Assembly (NCBI RefSeq): GCF_036370855.1
Contig: NC_088108.1
Coordinates: 7,029,448 to 7,093,447 of the forward strand
Direction: 5' to 3'
Source of the DNA: Dromaius novaehollandiae
Taxonomy: Eukaryota > Chordata > Aves > Casuariiformes > Dromaiidae
Length of the DNA stretch: 64,000 nucleotides
Position numbers and translations under genes: made by a program. The notes under the pieces are model-generated. The model did no database searches. It was not told the DNA's origin and saw only the letters and a list, made by a program, of their open reading frames with translations. Position 1 is the first letter of the stretch. Every line of letters starts with the position of its first letter. Positions 30,710-44,892 of the stretch are shown piece after piece.

Positions 30710-33700
30710 CTGAAGATACAGAATTAAGGAAACAGCTCATGTATTAAGGGAAAACAAAATAGAAAAAAAAAAAAAAGAAAAAGCAGGTTATGTACTTGGC
30801 TGAACATAATTCATTTCACTTACTTGGGACAGTCAATATAGAAACCAGTTAATGAAAGAGCTGTCTTGGTGCAAAACCTTCATACCAGAACACTAGTATC
30901 TGTTAATACCTGTAGCATCTATACCATTTATTTAACACTCTAAAACGGTATTACAAAGAAAAGCATTTTTAGTTTTACTTACAGCTACTCTCTTCTGACT
31001 TCAGTCAACCTGCCTCATATCAGTCACATTTGCCTATTTCAGGCATTCATCCTGCATCACTAGATATCTTAAATATCAACATTAGAACCCAGTAATTGTG
31101 CCTTCATGTACTGAATTATCTAATGCCTCTGTTGCAGGCTGTCCTAATCACTAGGTTTAAAAAAAGAAAGAAAAAAAAGAAAAAACTCAAATCCAGGAGA
31201 GGGTTCATGATACTATGATGAAGTTGGAAAAGTTAAGCAACGCGTTAGCTAGCACCAAGTTGCTACAGCAGTGCTTGTATTGCTTGGAGAACATTGCAAG
31301 AGCAGTTGACTCGGGCACTACTACCAACAGCCCAAACAACAGGATTTATACGCTCTCTAGAGGCCACAGCACCAGTCCACACCTTCAAGTCATTCCCAGT
31401 CCAGGTTTGCAGCCATTTCTGTAGTTTTCACAGGGACCCAATTACTGGCACGAGCTTCGCTGTATCAAACCCACCCATCCTCACCCCGGCACTGGAAATG
31501 CCACATCCTGTTTCACTGCTAAAAAGTTCCTGAAGTGCTACAGAATTTTAACTACAGCTAGTTTAAGATAAAAACATGTCTGGAAATTAATAAATACCTA
31601 TAGGTTACCCACCACATATACTACCTCCCCTGCAAATTAAAAAAAAAAAAAAAACAAAGAAAAAAGGATACTGACTTCTGTAGTGGTAAACTGGTCTCTA
31701 AGAAAATCCAGGTCTTCCTCTAGAGAATCAAGGTTTCTTGTGGCTGTTGACAAGTTCTTCTCTAACAGAGCCTGAGCTTCATCAATATCATATTCAAGCA
31801 TCACATTGGCCTAAAAAAAAAAAAAAGAAAGAAATATTTTTAAGCTTAAAAAAAGCTTTCACTCTTGCATTACAAGCAATAAGCCATAGCATAAACAGGC
31901 TGAAATACTCATAACTCATCACGTTAACAGAAGCGTGCCCTGTTACGCCAGGACTACAAGATTCAGGAAGAGCAAAGCCAGAATTCACTTGAGGCCTCCA
32001 TCACTTAAGTAACTGAGAGACAAAACCCTCTAGTGACATGAAAAAAAAGTTCTCTCCTCATTGCTAAGCAACAAGGGATTTCACTCTCCGTAGACTGCAC
32101 TTTTACGTGTCAGCATCTCATCTTCATTCTTTTTGAAAAGCAAAAAAGTTCCTAACATTTCTTAGCAGCATCAAGTGTTAAGTAATTTTTAAAACAATTT
32201 CTGCCACATTCAAGTTTAACCTTAGAATTTCCCTATGCGGGAGGCTGGCAAACTGCCTAATGGCATTAGTTCAAGAAGGTGTTAATAAAAAATTATCACA
32301 GGTATTCAAAAACATAAGATGTACAAGAGCCCTATCCCATTCCATAGTGGCTTTTATCTACAAATCTTCATTTCTGTAAGGAGCTATCACGTGAAGAGAT
32401 AAACAAGCAGTACCAAGTCAAGATGCACCAGTGAAGCTCTGTCCTATTCAAGGACTGTGTACTGAACAGAGCCACGTACTATTATTACTTAACTGGATAC
32501 CATTCCAGGCAATGCTATACAAAGGTGGAAGTGTGGTAAGCGTTTTTTCCCCCCCCCCATTTTAGATAACTGGAAGCTATAGTTTCCCCAATAAAGTGAA
32601 TACACGTAGTCCAACTCACAGACAGACTATAAGCCACAAGGAGGAAAAAGGGCAGAAGGCCAAAGAATGCCTAAATATTATAAACTGCTCGTGCTACTTC
32701 TGTATGAACCAGCAGGAGGATAAACTTTCTCCAACATGCTGTGGCAAATCAAACTTGCAGTGCTCCAGGAAAGTCACTTTGTAAATTCTGCAGCCAGTCT
32801 CTTGACAGCAACAAGGGATCAGACAGAAATCTTTACTTTACTTATGACAGGACAAAAAGTAGGAGAGTTTGGGAGCAACTGCCTAATCAGACAGCATCCT
32901 ACAGCTGCATTTATCAACAATGCTTTTGTCTTAGCCAGAGTTTTGTTTGGCAGCCAATCACATGGGAACATCAGGGATTTAGAAGTCTCAAAATAAACAT
33001 TGGTGAGTTATCTCTACAGATAAGGAAGCCTCCAAATAGAGACTATCCCAACCTGATACCACTTAAGTACTTAGAAATCTGTGTTTTAAGCTCTGATCCC
33101 ACCAATCTTTACTAAAGAACTCTACTCTACACACTGGTAAGAGAGAAAGGAAAAAAAAAACCATGCTGCGAGGAAGAAAAACCATCGTTTCCCCAAACTT
33201 ACGTGAAAAGGAGAGCAAGATGCTAAATAGAAATAACAGATAGAGAAAACAGGAAGCTAGTTGCCAAAGTAATTTGTTGTGTTGGACACATACCAATCCC
33301 AAGGAATGGTGGATGGTAATTTGAACCACAATGTGATAAGGAAAATATTTATGAATGTGTTTTTTGGAAAAAAAAATCCAGTAAAGTTACAATTCTCTAA
33401 AACTCTTAGGATTATGTTATATACAGACACCAAATAACATAGTAGATGAAACCTCTACTAACATGTTGAAATTGTCTTGTTCAATTTGCTCCACCGACAG
33501 GATGCAGTTCTACTACGCACACAGGAACAGAATTATACAATGTCTTTGAGGTGTACAGATGAGACAGCAATGAAAACGGTCTTTTGTGCCCATAAGTTAT
33601 TAAAAACAGTTTCAGAAAGAGCTACATTTTACTTACCCCCAACCACAAACAAACTTTATCTGTAGGAGGAACTGAAGCTTTGCAGTACAGATTATCTGCC

Positions 33701-36700
33701 AATAAAAATCTGGTTTCCATTGGATTTGTGGATTCCTAAAGACAAAAGATAAAACTTAAAATTACTATTTTCACTGGAAACTTACGTCAGAGACATAAAA
33801 ATTACAGTAAAGAGCACACTTCTCTGCTTGATATTATATTAACTTCTGTGGAACTATACATAATTTTACTTCAACATTCAAATTAGAGTCCAAACACTAA
33901 AGCATTTTAAAAATACATATTTAAAAACAATATAGAAGTTCTATAAAGAGTCTATAAAGTCCAAGTTTAGCTGCAATCTATACACTATTAAAAATGAAGT
34001 TTCCATTACAAACATTAACTTTTTTTTTTGAACTAGCTTTCAAAAAGTACTACATACCTTTAAAACAATTCTGTTATTTTTAAAGGCATATTAAGTGTGC
34101 TCTCCAAAACATTTCTTGCAATGTGTTCTGTTAGGGTGGAAAGGCAGTTAGCTTTACTCATACTCACTAGATATTCAAAATAGTTTACCTTTTTCTTCTG
34201 CATGTGTTTTAAAATTTCTAATGTCTGTTTAATTTCAGGAATCTGACTTTTTAGCCTGTGAATTAACAACAGTCATAATTTATTATTTTACACAGACACA
34301 AAATTTTCTAAACAAGTGATCAGCTTTATTATATAATCCAACCACCATTTTAAAACTTGACATTCTAACAGCTTTTCAGACTTAAAAATGAAAATTTGAA
34401 AGATACGGCATGTAAAAACATCTCTTCTACAGCCTCACCTGCCTCATATCATACTGAAACTCAACAGTTTTCTGTCTTCAACAAAGCAGCAGAGCAATAC
34501 ATACAGCTTTCAAAGTGTAACAAATATTTATTAACAATAACTTATATCTGCTTGCTATAATGGCATATTTTTGCATATTTCTGATGTCAACAGAGGAGTG
34601 GGAAACCTCAGAAGAAATACAGACAAAAATCATGGTAGATGGAATAAAACAAGCGTGTTTCTTCGGAGGACCACAAACTGCATTAACAACAGTTTAGTGC
34701 TACAGGAATTAGTGGTATTAAAACAAGAACTCTCTCCAGAGCCCAGGGCATGGGCCTCCGGCAAGCCTTGCAGCAGATTAGCGGAGATGCTCGGATCCCC
34801 ACCAGCCTTGCAGGCATCCAGTCCTCTATAATCAATCAGGCTCACACAGCAGTAGCCTCTTAAGCAGGCCACCAGCTATAAATTATGTGGGGTTCTTCCC
34901 CATGCAAAGTAGTTTAATCTCAAATAAAAATGTTACTCAAAGCTTTGATTTTAGGTTTACAAAATTGTATTTCTTACCTAGCTTCAGAACAAGACTGAAG
35001 CTATTGAGGAGAGATGAAATTACTATGCCAAAAGTTATAGGCTTGATATAAGAGCCATTTGTCAAATTATAGTCTTAATTTTTTTCAACCCAATGTAAAT
35101 AAGAGAATAACAGTCTTTTGGCATTAAAGGCTAAGGACCAATTTAGCAATACTGTAAACTTTTGCATATAATCCTCAGGAAGAAAAAAAAAAACAACACA
35201 AAAGTGAAGCCAAGGCTTTCTGAAAGTACTGCAAGTATTAGGTCTTCTAACATTACTTTTTTGGATATTTAAATAAGCTAGACCATATTTTAAAAATAGA
35301 ACAGTGCTAAATATTTCCTAATCCTGCAAAAATAACAACTTACCTCCTTTTCTTCTGAGCAAGATTAAGTTCCATAAATTTATACTTCTGATACTGCTCA
35401 TCCAACTTCTTAAGAACTACATCTGCTGTCTCATTTCCAGGCTGTTTCATAAAGGAATCTACATCTTCCTTTATGGGGAGAAAAAAAGACCTCAAAGTTA
35501 GAACAGTTTTAGAAATTCCAGATATAGTCATGTTATCATCTTACTGCAACTAAGCCCAGAGATTTTACATGCAAGTAAACATTATTTTTCTGGCATAAAG
35601 TACTAAATCATTTTGTTTCTTTTCTTAGTTAGCCTTTTTTTTGTTTTTGTTAAGAGAGAGAGAGAACCAAATAATAGACACAAGGAATATTTCATAACCA
35701 TACTTGCTAGTGCTAATTAGTGGTGGTTTCAGCCCTGGGCAATGTTAAATGGTATCTAACAAGGGATATCCTCAGACCAAGTCCAAAGTTCAGTTTCCTA
35801 TCTGCAAAGGAAGGATAATGCTTCTTTTTGGTTAATCAGATTATGAGCTATTTACGATATGACTAATGAAATAAAAGAATCGTGGCCTGATCAAGCATAT
35901 GCTATGGCAGAGAAAGAGAGAGGTAAAGGCAAGAAAAAGTGATATTTGCCCAGGTTAGCTTTATGCTCATAAAGCTTGTCTCCGTAAGTTCCTTTGACAG
36001 TCCGCAGAGAGCAACCAAAACTTGTAAAGAACAATTCAAGTCAGTCCTACCATCAACTGGAACCGTAGTCAACGAGGATGGGCCTGACCAGGCGCGAAAA
36101 CTGACTTTTGTAAATGCCTTCAGATTCGCAGAACGCAATTCATCTGCCTAGGGTCAATATTCTCCGTCTAGTTAGACATGTCTGGCTAGGGATCAGTCGC
36201 GAGTTTCTGGCCTTGACAACATTTACCGCTATCGTAATTCAAGATTACTGCACTAGTCTGCTGCAGTAATTCTTCCGTTGGTTGTCCAGACAAATTCTCT
36301 CGCCTGCTGAACATCTCTGAACTCCTAAGAATTAAGCCTAAAAAGATGCTTTGAATTTAGATGCCATAGTTCTGTAAAATCTGATAAAAGCCAATCACAG
36401 GCCTTTTTGGTTTATCCCCTTATACCTACGTGTTTCCATTCCAGTACTTTTACATAAGGAAAAGACTATATTACATTAGTAAAATAAATAAATGCATTTA
36501 AACTTATAGCTGTTTTCCCTTATTATTTATAACTCATAAACTCCCTTGGCTAAGAGAAACTTACTATGAAATCCCCCAGTCTCGTAGGAAGTCACCCACC
36601 TTCCTTATCAATTAACCAAACCTGAAGTAGAAACGTGAACTGCACAACAGACATCAGCAGGCATCACGGTCCAAGCGGTACGACAGCAAGAGAGAACTCC

Positions 36701-39700
36701 TAAGATTATATATATATTATATTTCAGATTAACTGCCTAAGGAAAGCCTCAAACTACCTCACCAAGAACAAAACAAGAAACAGTTCTGCCTCCTGATGGA
36801 GCCTGTCGTGAAGCTTTAACTGGAAAAATGAAGGTTAGATTCAGGCAAGCACTGTAAAAGCAAAGTCACAGGATGTTCCGAAATGAAACTCCCTCTTGTG
36901 GAAGCTATTCTGCCTACATAAACCCCCCAAGGCAGAAAGCAAGAGCAGTAGGTAACCCGGTGGGCAACAACGCACTCCGCACGCAGCCCAGCACCCTATC
37001 TCCACTCCAGTCTGTGCAGAATGCACCCAAAAAGCGAGGGTGAGTCCCCGCAAATGAAGGTGCAGGCAGACAGATCTTGCCAAAGAAAAGGTTCAGATCC
37101 CTTCTGGACAGGAGCGACTCCAGGTCCTCTGTATCCTGGCGACCCTCTCCTAACCCCCAGCCCAAGGGAGGCTCCCGTTTATCACTCAGGTCTCCCAACC
37201 ACAGCTGCCAAGCCCCACTCACCGGACCTGCGGCCCAACTGCAAGGCTGAGATGCAGCCACTCCCCTGAGCTAGAGCAGAGCAGATCTGTAACACAGCTG
37301 GGTATCACTGCTACCACCACATCTTGTCCGGATCTCTGCTTCACAGCATGTCACGGAGCATCTCAGCTGCAAAATCACATTGTGGGTACTGCTAGGACCT
37401 GCCAAAACGCATCTTTCTATCTTTTTAGGAAGAAAATTCACTGGCAAAACAGCATTCTCGGATACTGCAGAGGTAATACAGACTTTACAAACGTCAAGCA
37501 AAGCCACATAAAATCTCTGTAAAAGCTGTGAAATACCGTATGACAGCACATACCCACGCAGCCTTACGTATGCCTTTGGGGTGACGGCCCAAACAAGGAG
37601 CCAGAGGCACACGTGCTGCTTCTGCAGAGAGCTGTCATCACCTGCGGGCATATGCAGGGAGCATGGCACAAAGAAACACTTTTCCAGCTGTGCATCTCCT
37701 GTCCTCCAAGCCATAGGTATGCTACGGAAGGCAGAACAAGCAAGGCATTTTCTCTGGAAACATCTGGACCACAGCTCAAAAGAAAATAGACCTGGAAGTT
37801 GTATTTAGTGTGTTCTTTAAAATCCAGCGAGACTGAGTTAGCGTTTAACGTCACCTGAAACCCAGAGGGGCACAAGAACCCACAGGACAGCTTTAGCTTT
37901 ATCAAAGTCTACGACAAGGCATCCGCCATAAACTCTTTGAAGAGCATCTGCTGAATCAAGATACTTCAAAAAAGCATCGTTAAAGACAAAACTCACAGTA
38001 AGAACATGCATACAGCATGTGGTGGTGGGAAATCAAATTAGTAATCAGTAATTTTTTATGAGCACAATGACATACAATTTTCTTAAACATTTTGTATTCC
38101 TAAAAAAAAAATTCTGAAGAAAAAAACTAGTAAAAAATCCATCCTCAGACACTAATATCTTCACTTTCTAGAGCAGAGTATCATTAAAAATTTCTTAGCA
38201 TAAGCTTATTTTGAATAAAAAAAGTCTATCTTAACATCTACAACCACCTAAAACCAGCATACTGTCACCAGGTACTCTAAAACCAGCATAAAATATCTCT
38301 TCTGCAGGTGTATTTGATTAGAACATCTCTCAAATCAAGAAATAATAATTAAGAAGCTTCCACAGGTTTTAAATCCAGACACGAGGTTAGGAAGAATTAA
38401 AACAGACGCAGAGAGCTAAGCTGCCGCCCCCAGCGCTCTCTCAGGCCGCATGGCACCACCTGCGAGAAACTTCAGACAGAAGTGTCAAAAGGAAGAACTT
38501 GCAACCAAGCACGGTCGCCACCAGCAGCCACCAGCAGGAAGATGCCGGGTCTGACAGATGCCCTCCGAGCGGCTGCTGCGACCGCTTAGGTTTCCGTCTC
38601 CTGCGCCCTGCCAGGGCGAGCCCCTCCGCTGCAGAGCGGGCACAAGCCACCAGCGCTCCTCCGGCAGGAGGCCCAGGCTCTCGCAGGGCAGCTGAAGCTG
38701 CAGGCGGCCTTCCCTCTCTGGCGGTGCTACACGAGCCTCCCGTAACAGAGCGAGAAGTTAGCTGCAGGCAGCAACGGCTTTACGTCTCAGTAAGATTTCC
38801 CAAACCTCATCCTTCAAGTAGCTAATATTTGCTAAAGAATCTTAAAGAAATACAAGGATCTGGATGCATTGAAAACACGCGTAACATACCCCTTTGTTCA
38901 CGATCGAGACCTATGCTTGCTGAGTAATAACACGATGCAAGTCACAGCAGCTGGCTCTCTGTAAGAGCTGCCAAACCTGATCAGTCCAGACAGTTCAGGT
39001 AGAGATATCAAGAAAGATCTGACAAAGATAGATTTTCAAAGCCTAAGAAAATCTCAGTAATAAAGAAGCAAAATGAACAAAGCATTCAGGGCAGGCACCA
39101 GACATCAGGAGATGAAACCCATGGGAGCCAGGTACCTCAGTGCGCACGAGATGTGCCCGCGTGCCCTGCAGCATCTAACACGTAAAGCCCTTTTTCTTTA
39201 AACTGGCCCCCACACATCAAGAAAAGAGAAAAAGGTTAAGCTACGGTATTTAATGCAGCATTCATGCTGTCAGACATCCCAATGAGGATCCTTACTTATT
39301 GATCAACCTAAATAAAGTAGCAACCAAGACAGCATGCAAAGAGTTAGCTTGCAGCAGAGAACGATTAAAAAATGATTTTGGTGTTATGTCAGTGCACGAA
39401 TTGATGAATTCTTCTTTTTCAACCATCAATAGAATTTATAAGTGCTGCTTAAATCACCTTTTAAAGCTGATAACCAAATCTAGTCTCTTTCCAGAAAACA
39501 AAAACCTACCATGTTCATTAGTTTTAGGGAAATCAGGGAAAGCTAGCTGGGCACCACGGTCACTTCTGGAAAGTGATCCTGCCCGTGTATCAAGAAGTAC
39601 GTTAGGAAAAGAAGAGACAAGGAAAAGCAGTAAGAGGGTAAGGTTTCACACTCCGAGAAACCGAGGAAGCAACTCCATCCTCTCCAGAGGAGAAATGACT

Positions 39701-40358
39701 ACAAGGAACCATGATTTCATTTGTACAGCAGAAGGGCTCATTTGTAACGTGCTTATAAATAGCCAGCCAATAAAATAAGATGATAAAATTTAAGACGGGG
39801 ACTTGAGTTCGCTGTAAAATTACGCGGTTTTAACAGAATTAGGAGAGAGGCCAGACGAAGCAGAGCCCCCAGGAGGAGCCCTCCGGACGAGGCACAGAGC
39901 GGCTGACAGCGACCAGCGCCGCGGCTCCCGCAGGAACAGGCCACCCCGCACCAGCCCAGGCGGCTCCGGCGGCCCCCCGCGCCGCGCCGACCCCGCCGCG
40001 CCGCCCCGGGTCCCGCAGCCTCCGCCCGCTGCTCGGGAAGGCAGCGCTCGGCCTCCCGCGGAGCGACTCTCGGGCCCCCGCGGGTCCCACCCGCAGGGCC
40101 CCCCGCGGGTCCCACGGCGCTGTAGCCAGGCGCTCCGGCCGCCACAACGGCCGCGCCGCGCCGCGCCAGGCCCGGCCCGCCGCCCGGCCCCGCCGTAGGT
40201 GCCGCCTGTCGGGGCCGGTCCCGGTCCCGGCTGCCCGAGGCCCCGCGCCTGGAGCGGCGGCTCACCACGAAGACGGCCTCGGGGATGCCCAGGGGGCCCC
40301 GCTTCCCGCCCGCCGCCGCCTCGCCGCACCCCGTCTCGCTGCCGCTGGCCGCCGCCAT
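30639..40358 (-). CDS. VBP1: Prefoldin subunit 3 (VHL-binding protein 1)
   Basis: Six exons on the minus strand (40358-40266, 35468-35344, 34255-34189, 33735-33637, 31810-31672, 30709-30639) join to 594 nt, 197 codons plus stop, the human length. The product is an alpha-class subunit of the hexameric prefoldin chaperone, which hands nascent actin and tubulin to the TRiC/CCT chaperonin in the cytosol; it also binds VHL. Conserved blocks include LGIPEAVFV, DSFMKQPGNETAD, QIPEIKQTLEIL, NLYCKASVPPTDKVCLWLG, NVMLEYDIDEAQALLEKNL and VYNWDVKRRN. The two heptad-rich helices flank the central beta-hairpin region. The Ala/Gly-rich first 22 residues differ most from human. It is convergent with RAB39B and transcribed in the same direction as the PICALM-like gene upstream of it. 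Confidence 0.97.
31672..31810 (-). CDS. VBP1: VBP1 exon 5
   Basis: Encodes ANVMLEYDIDEAQALLEKNL through DQFTTTEV, the second coiled-coil helix. Donor GTATCC is a weaker GT site; its phase matches exon 6 exactly. Confidence 0.95.
33637..33735 (-). CDS. VBP1: VBP1 exon 4
   Basis: 99 nt, 33 codons, phase 0; encodes ESTNPMETRFLLADNLYCKA and SVPPTDKVCLWLG, the beta-hairpin region. Donor GTAAGT. Confidence 0.96.
34189..34255 (-). CDS. VBP1: VBP1 exon 3
   Basis: 67 nt; acceptor TTCACAG; encodes LKSQIPEIKQTLEILKHMQ and ends KKK before GTAAAC. Confidence 0.95.
35344..35468 (-). CDS. VBP1: VBP1 exon 2
   Basis: Encodes EDVDSFMKQPGNETAD through LNLAQKKR, the first coiled-coil helix. Donor GTAAGT. Confidence 0.96.
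40266..40358 (-). CDS. VBP1: VBP1 exon 1
   Basis: ATG at 40358-40356 within a CpG island; 31 codons ending EAVFV; donor GTGAGC immediately follows (plus-strand 40260-40265). Confidence 0.95.
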
Positions 40359-40363
40359 CTTGG
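40351..40363 (-). promoter_or_regulatory. VBP1: YY1-type element overlapping the VBP1 start codon
   Basis: The gene strand reads CCAAGATGGCGGC across the ATG, an excellent match to the YY1 consensus often found just downstream of TATA-less start sites. Confidence 0.55.
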
Positions 40364-40860
40364 GGAACCGACGCTGCGTGCGCGGCCTTCGCCGGGACGC
40401 CCCGGCCGCACGTCATCACGTCGGCGCCGGGCCCGCCTCCACCCCGCGGCTATTGGCTGTCCGGCGTTGAGCGACGGCCCGGCGGCGACGCGTGTGACGC
40501 AAATTAGGGGGCGAGACAGGAGAGCGCGGGGCGGCCCCTATTGGAGCGCTGCGGGAGGGGCGGGGCCGCTGTCCCCATTCACAAAGCGGGAGCGGCGCCG
40601 CGGGCCGCCCCCGCCCCCAGCAGCGCCACGGCGGGGAGGCAGCAGCAGGGGCGCGGCCGAGGCTCCCTGCGGCGGCGCGCAGAGGCTGGCACCGCTGCCT
40701 GCGGCCCTCGTGGCGAGCGGAGGCTGCCGCGCCCACCTGCTTCCTCGGGAGAAGCTCCCTTCGCTCACGGAGCGCGCTTGCGGCGGGGCTGCAGAGGCAG
40801 CGTGAGGCACGGGACACGTGCGGGGGGGCAGGCAGCAAGGCCCCACCGCAACCCTCCGCT

Positions 40861-41975
40861 CAAACGCGCCAGGAGCTTACACTGTAGAGACGTGGCCCTT
40901 GCTGCCGCACCCTTTCATCACCTCATTTAACAGTATTCAGTGCGACCCTTTACCACGCACTTGTTACTATGCAATTTACGGAACTGTGCCAGCTGCTGAA
41001 GTCATTACTGGGAATGAGTAATGCAGCTTCCAGCAACACTTGAAGGAATGAAACCTTCTGCGAGACAAACATGCCTGTCTAGTCTGTTAACTCAACAGCT
41101 TGAGAGCTTAGTGCTTTATAACCAAGACAAAGCTTATGCTGGAACAGCACTGGCTGGCAGTGACACAGCAAGAATTAGTTATTAAATATTTCAAGTTCCT
41201 AACTGAAAGCAAGTGTCTACAACTCAATGAAACAGAAAGGCAGCCATTGAAAGCAACTGATCTTCAAAGCTTCTAATTTAGAAACAGAAACATCTGCAGG
41301 AGAGAGGTCTTATTAGCATGTCTTTCCCAGGCCCCAAGAGCTCAGCTGAAACAGACTGGTTAAGCAATGGTTTTGACTGGAGGCCAGCTGCATCCATAGT
41401 AGCAAACTAAGACACCCCCCAAAACTGACCCTCCCCCCCCCCAACAACACAGTGTCCTGGGGGGCTTAAAGTCAGCAGAAAGCCCATAAGCAGCCACAAG
41501 CACTAAGCATTCCACTTAACTTAAAGTTTCCATGCCCTTGGTTTTGAATCTTGAGGCTGTTTACACACCACACACGATTTGTGACTATACTACAGTGATT
41601 CTAAGAGTACAGAATTATGAGAAAGCCAATATTTTAACTTTACACTCCAAGTTGATTTGCCACTTGGCTGTGGAAAGCTCATTTCTCTTCCACATTCGCA
41701 CCTCAGTGAGACAACCAGCTGCATCTTCCCCTCCACTCCCAGACCAAGCCCACCTTTCCTAAGAGCCTGCAGAGGGAAAAACAAGTTACTGCTTCTCAAA
41801 GAGAAACCGGAATAATTTGCTAACTGATCAAGGTCAGCTACCCTGACAGTTTAAATAAGGGATAACACTTCTGCATTTACAGGCAGTGTGGTAAGTGCAA
41901 CCAAGCATCCTAATTCAGCTGCTGTAATTTGTACTACAGCAGCCTTTTGAGAAGACATGGAAGAAGGACCACACA
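40861..41975. other. Intergenic interval between VBP1 promoter and the PICALM-like 3' end
   Basis: About 1.1 kb with no gene recognised and no strong repeat; short C-runs occur near 41410-41445. Confidence 0.6.
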
Positions 41976-44892
41976 CACCCTCATGTGCCAAAGTTTATTT
42001 TTCAAAACCTCTTTCATCAGTTGACTGAATATGAGCAACAGCCTTAAAAAAACTTTGTATATTAACAAACTGAAGTTAAAATGTCAACACAACCAGTCTT
42101 GTGCTTAGGCTTTTTTTTTCCCCATAGAATGTAAACCCTTGATTTTTTTTCAGTTTGTGGCTAGTAGGTTTTTCATGCATTCTGTATTCTTATAAAATGA
42201 AGGAGCTCACGTAAAGGAACAACCACACAAGAATACACCTGTAAAACAGCTTGAACAATTTAAGGTTTTATCAGCTCCTTTTAAATAAATATCCAATAAA
42301 GGCACAAACCTGTTATGGGGAAAAATGTAACATACAAAACAAGAACTATTAAATAAATAAAGTGTGGGTTGGGGTGGGGGAAATCTGTTCCAGCACCTAT
42401 TTTTGTCATTGCTCCAAGATGAGACTCCAGCCAAAAACATTCAGTAAAAGATTAAACATAATCACAAGGCTACACACATTTCAGATATACTGAAAGATCT
42501 GATGTTACAGTTTGTGTTGTAACTGTGCCAGTTACTACAATCTCTTTAAATAAATGCTCATGAGAATCTGCATAAAGCAGTGATGCAGTAATGTACTTAT
42601 GACAGATCAAATACATCTCCAGAGTAATAGCAACATAGTCTTTCTATATTCCTAGCTACCAGTAAATGTATAAATGGTAACATGTACAGCTTCCATTGCT
42701 CAAAAATATAATCTTTAAAATGGAAATAAATGACTGATACACAGTGCCTTTAGATGTTGTCCTTACAATACAAACTACCCAAAAGTTTTCCCTTTTATGT
42801 ACAAATTAAGCACCGATCCACAGTGCATACTATTCTAATTATAACCCCACCCTCCCTGCCACACATCAAAAACCCAGATGTGGATACACCTGTATTCAAT
42901 CCTGTAGTCAGAAGTTATTCAATGTTTTACAAAAGTTCGTTTGCTATTTTTACCTACAAGTATTCCACCACTATGTGCACAGAACTGAGATTTCTCTAGT
43001 ACATAATTTGTCTGAAATTAAAAAAGTTAAATTCAGTAACTTCTTGGAGGCAAAGTCAAACTATATCTAAAGAACATTAGAAAACCCCAGTTATTTAAAA
43101 AGAAGTACACTTTCAAGTCCAACAGGCCAAACACAACCATCCTTCCCAAATTCCCCCAAAGGTTATATCTTGTTGCATATCCCGTGAGAGACAGCCCCCT
43201 GTAGCAGCGTTAAATCCCATGGGTTAGGCTTGAATGACCCACTAAAGCACAATGCTGCCAAGCGCACGGCATTCTTCACGCCCTCCTCCGTGCTCACGCA
43301 CACAGGGGCTCCCATCTCAGTTATTGGCTTTCTGAAGCATTCAGAACAGGATCCCGACCCACGGAGTTTGTGAACAAAAGGGAAAGTCACATGTATATAC
43401 ATACCTTCCCTGTTTCACTTTCACAACTATTCGCAACTGTTATGGGTTATTACAGGTACCCTCCAGAACAACCTTTGTCTACAATGTGGTTTTTTGGGAG
43501 AACAAATTCTGAGCCATAAGAGCCTTGACAGCATCCTAAGTCCTTGCATTTACTTCTAAGCATATAAACTTTGTTACTTAAAACATAATACTTGTCCATT
43601 TTGTGCATTCCAATATGTCCACAAGGAAGAGCTTGATAAAAAGCAGTCCTGTACAATTCCATGAGGACAGAAGTGTGTTAAGCAATCTTTTCTTCAAAAG
43701 GATAAATCTGTAAGAGCTGTGTTTCAACGTGTCAAACATTCTGAATGAGACTACAGATAAGACAGTTTATAAGATCTTTAGGATGTACCTCGTGGCTGTT
43801 TCTCCTTTTTTAATGCTAAATAAACTGGTATCAGACAGCTTTGCTACAAGAAAGCATACCAAAGAACTATTTTAAAAAAATCCAGAGCAAATTAGAAGTA
43901 GTGCAAACAGTACTTGGTTCTAAATCCATTTCTGAGTGAAGTACGTACATTCCAAATCTTCAGAATGCACTGCAAAAAAAGTTGTAATGAATATATACTG
44001 CTTGCCAGGTACTTGTTTGCTTATTTTATTAAAAATAACTGATCATGGCTTATACAACCCAGTATGGAAAAAAACTAACAGTTCATTGTGTCAGACACTG
44101 CCTGGTTGTAGCACTCTCAGCTATGACATTAATGCTCCGATATTCATTCCTTCTCGTACAATCTAATTTGAATTCAAGACTTCAATGCAGAATAAATCAA
44201 TAAAATTAACTATTTCTTAAGTAAACAACTCCTCTTCCCCCACCCCACGCACACACAGAGGAACAATGACCCATTCCAAATGGAATCTATTCCCTCAACA
44301 CAAAGATGGTAGCTACAGGCACCGGAGAATTCATTGGCTTAAAATCGTACAATTGTTCAACCCAGGAAAGGTGGATTAGAGCTTGAAGCCCTTTATAATT
44401 CAAATTTCAATGTTACCTTGCTGCATATCAATCCAATTCTTCATCACTACACATTCAGAGTCTCAGACTTTAAAATTTCTGCAAGGTTAAATTTCCCAAA
44501 AGGTTAGTGGTTATCAATTCCAAGGGTTGGGGTTTAACTGCTTTGCTTGACATAAGTATTTCCGTAGTATTATTAAGAAATACTTCTTCTGTACTCTTTG
44601 GACAAAATTTAAGCATTTGGAAAACAAGAGGCTTGTTTCCACTGTATTTTGGAAGTTCTCTATAGGACAATTTGACAAGATTTTCAGGCCTATTTGCATT
44701 TATAATAAGATTCAGAAATACTTTTGCAAATATAGCATCTCCAAGAGATAAAAACCATACTAATCTGGAGGTCCATAACAGTAGAAGCTGTCCGGTTTTG
44801 AAAAACCCAACTTTAATATTAATCATCAGTAGAAGCCACATCACAGTTGAGCTTTTCATTGTATTCTGCCACCAAACTTCTGGAGAAAGGGT

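Larger units (their letters stand above)
39830..40860. promoter_or_regulatory. VBP1: CpG island and promoter of VBP1
   Basis: Dense CpG around exon 1. On the gene strand there are two CCAAT boxes (plus-strand attgg at 40452-40456 and 40540-40544, 88 bp apart), a CRE half-site (acgtcat at 40410-40416) and tgacgcaa at 40495-40502. No TATA box. Long ORFs on both strands here are compositional. Confidence 0.75.

Noticed and set aside
39753-40419. Long minus-strand ORFs of about 200 codons around VBP1 exon 1
   Set aside because: One frame begins with the true VBP1 exon 1 and then reads through its intron; the other is a compositional shadow. The splice at 40266 explains the protein.
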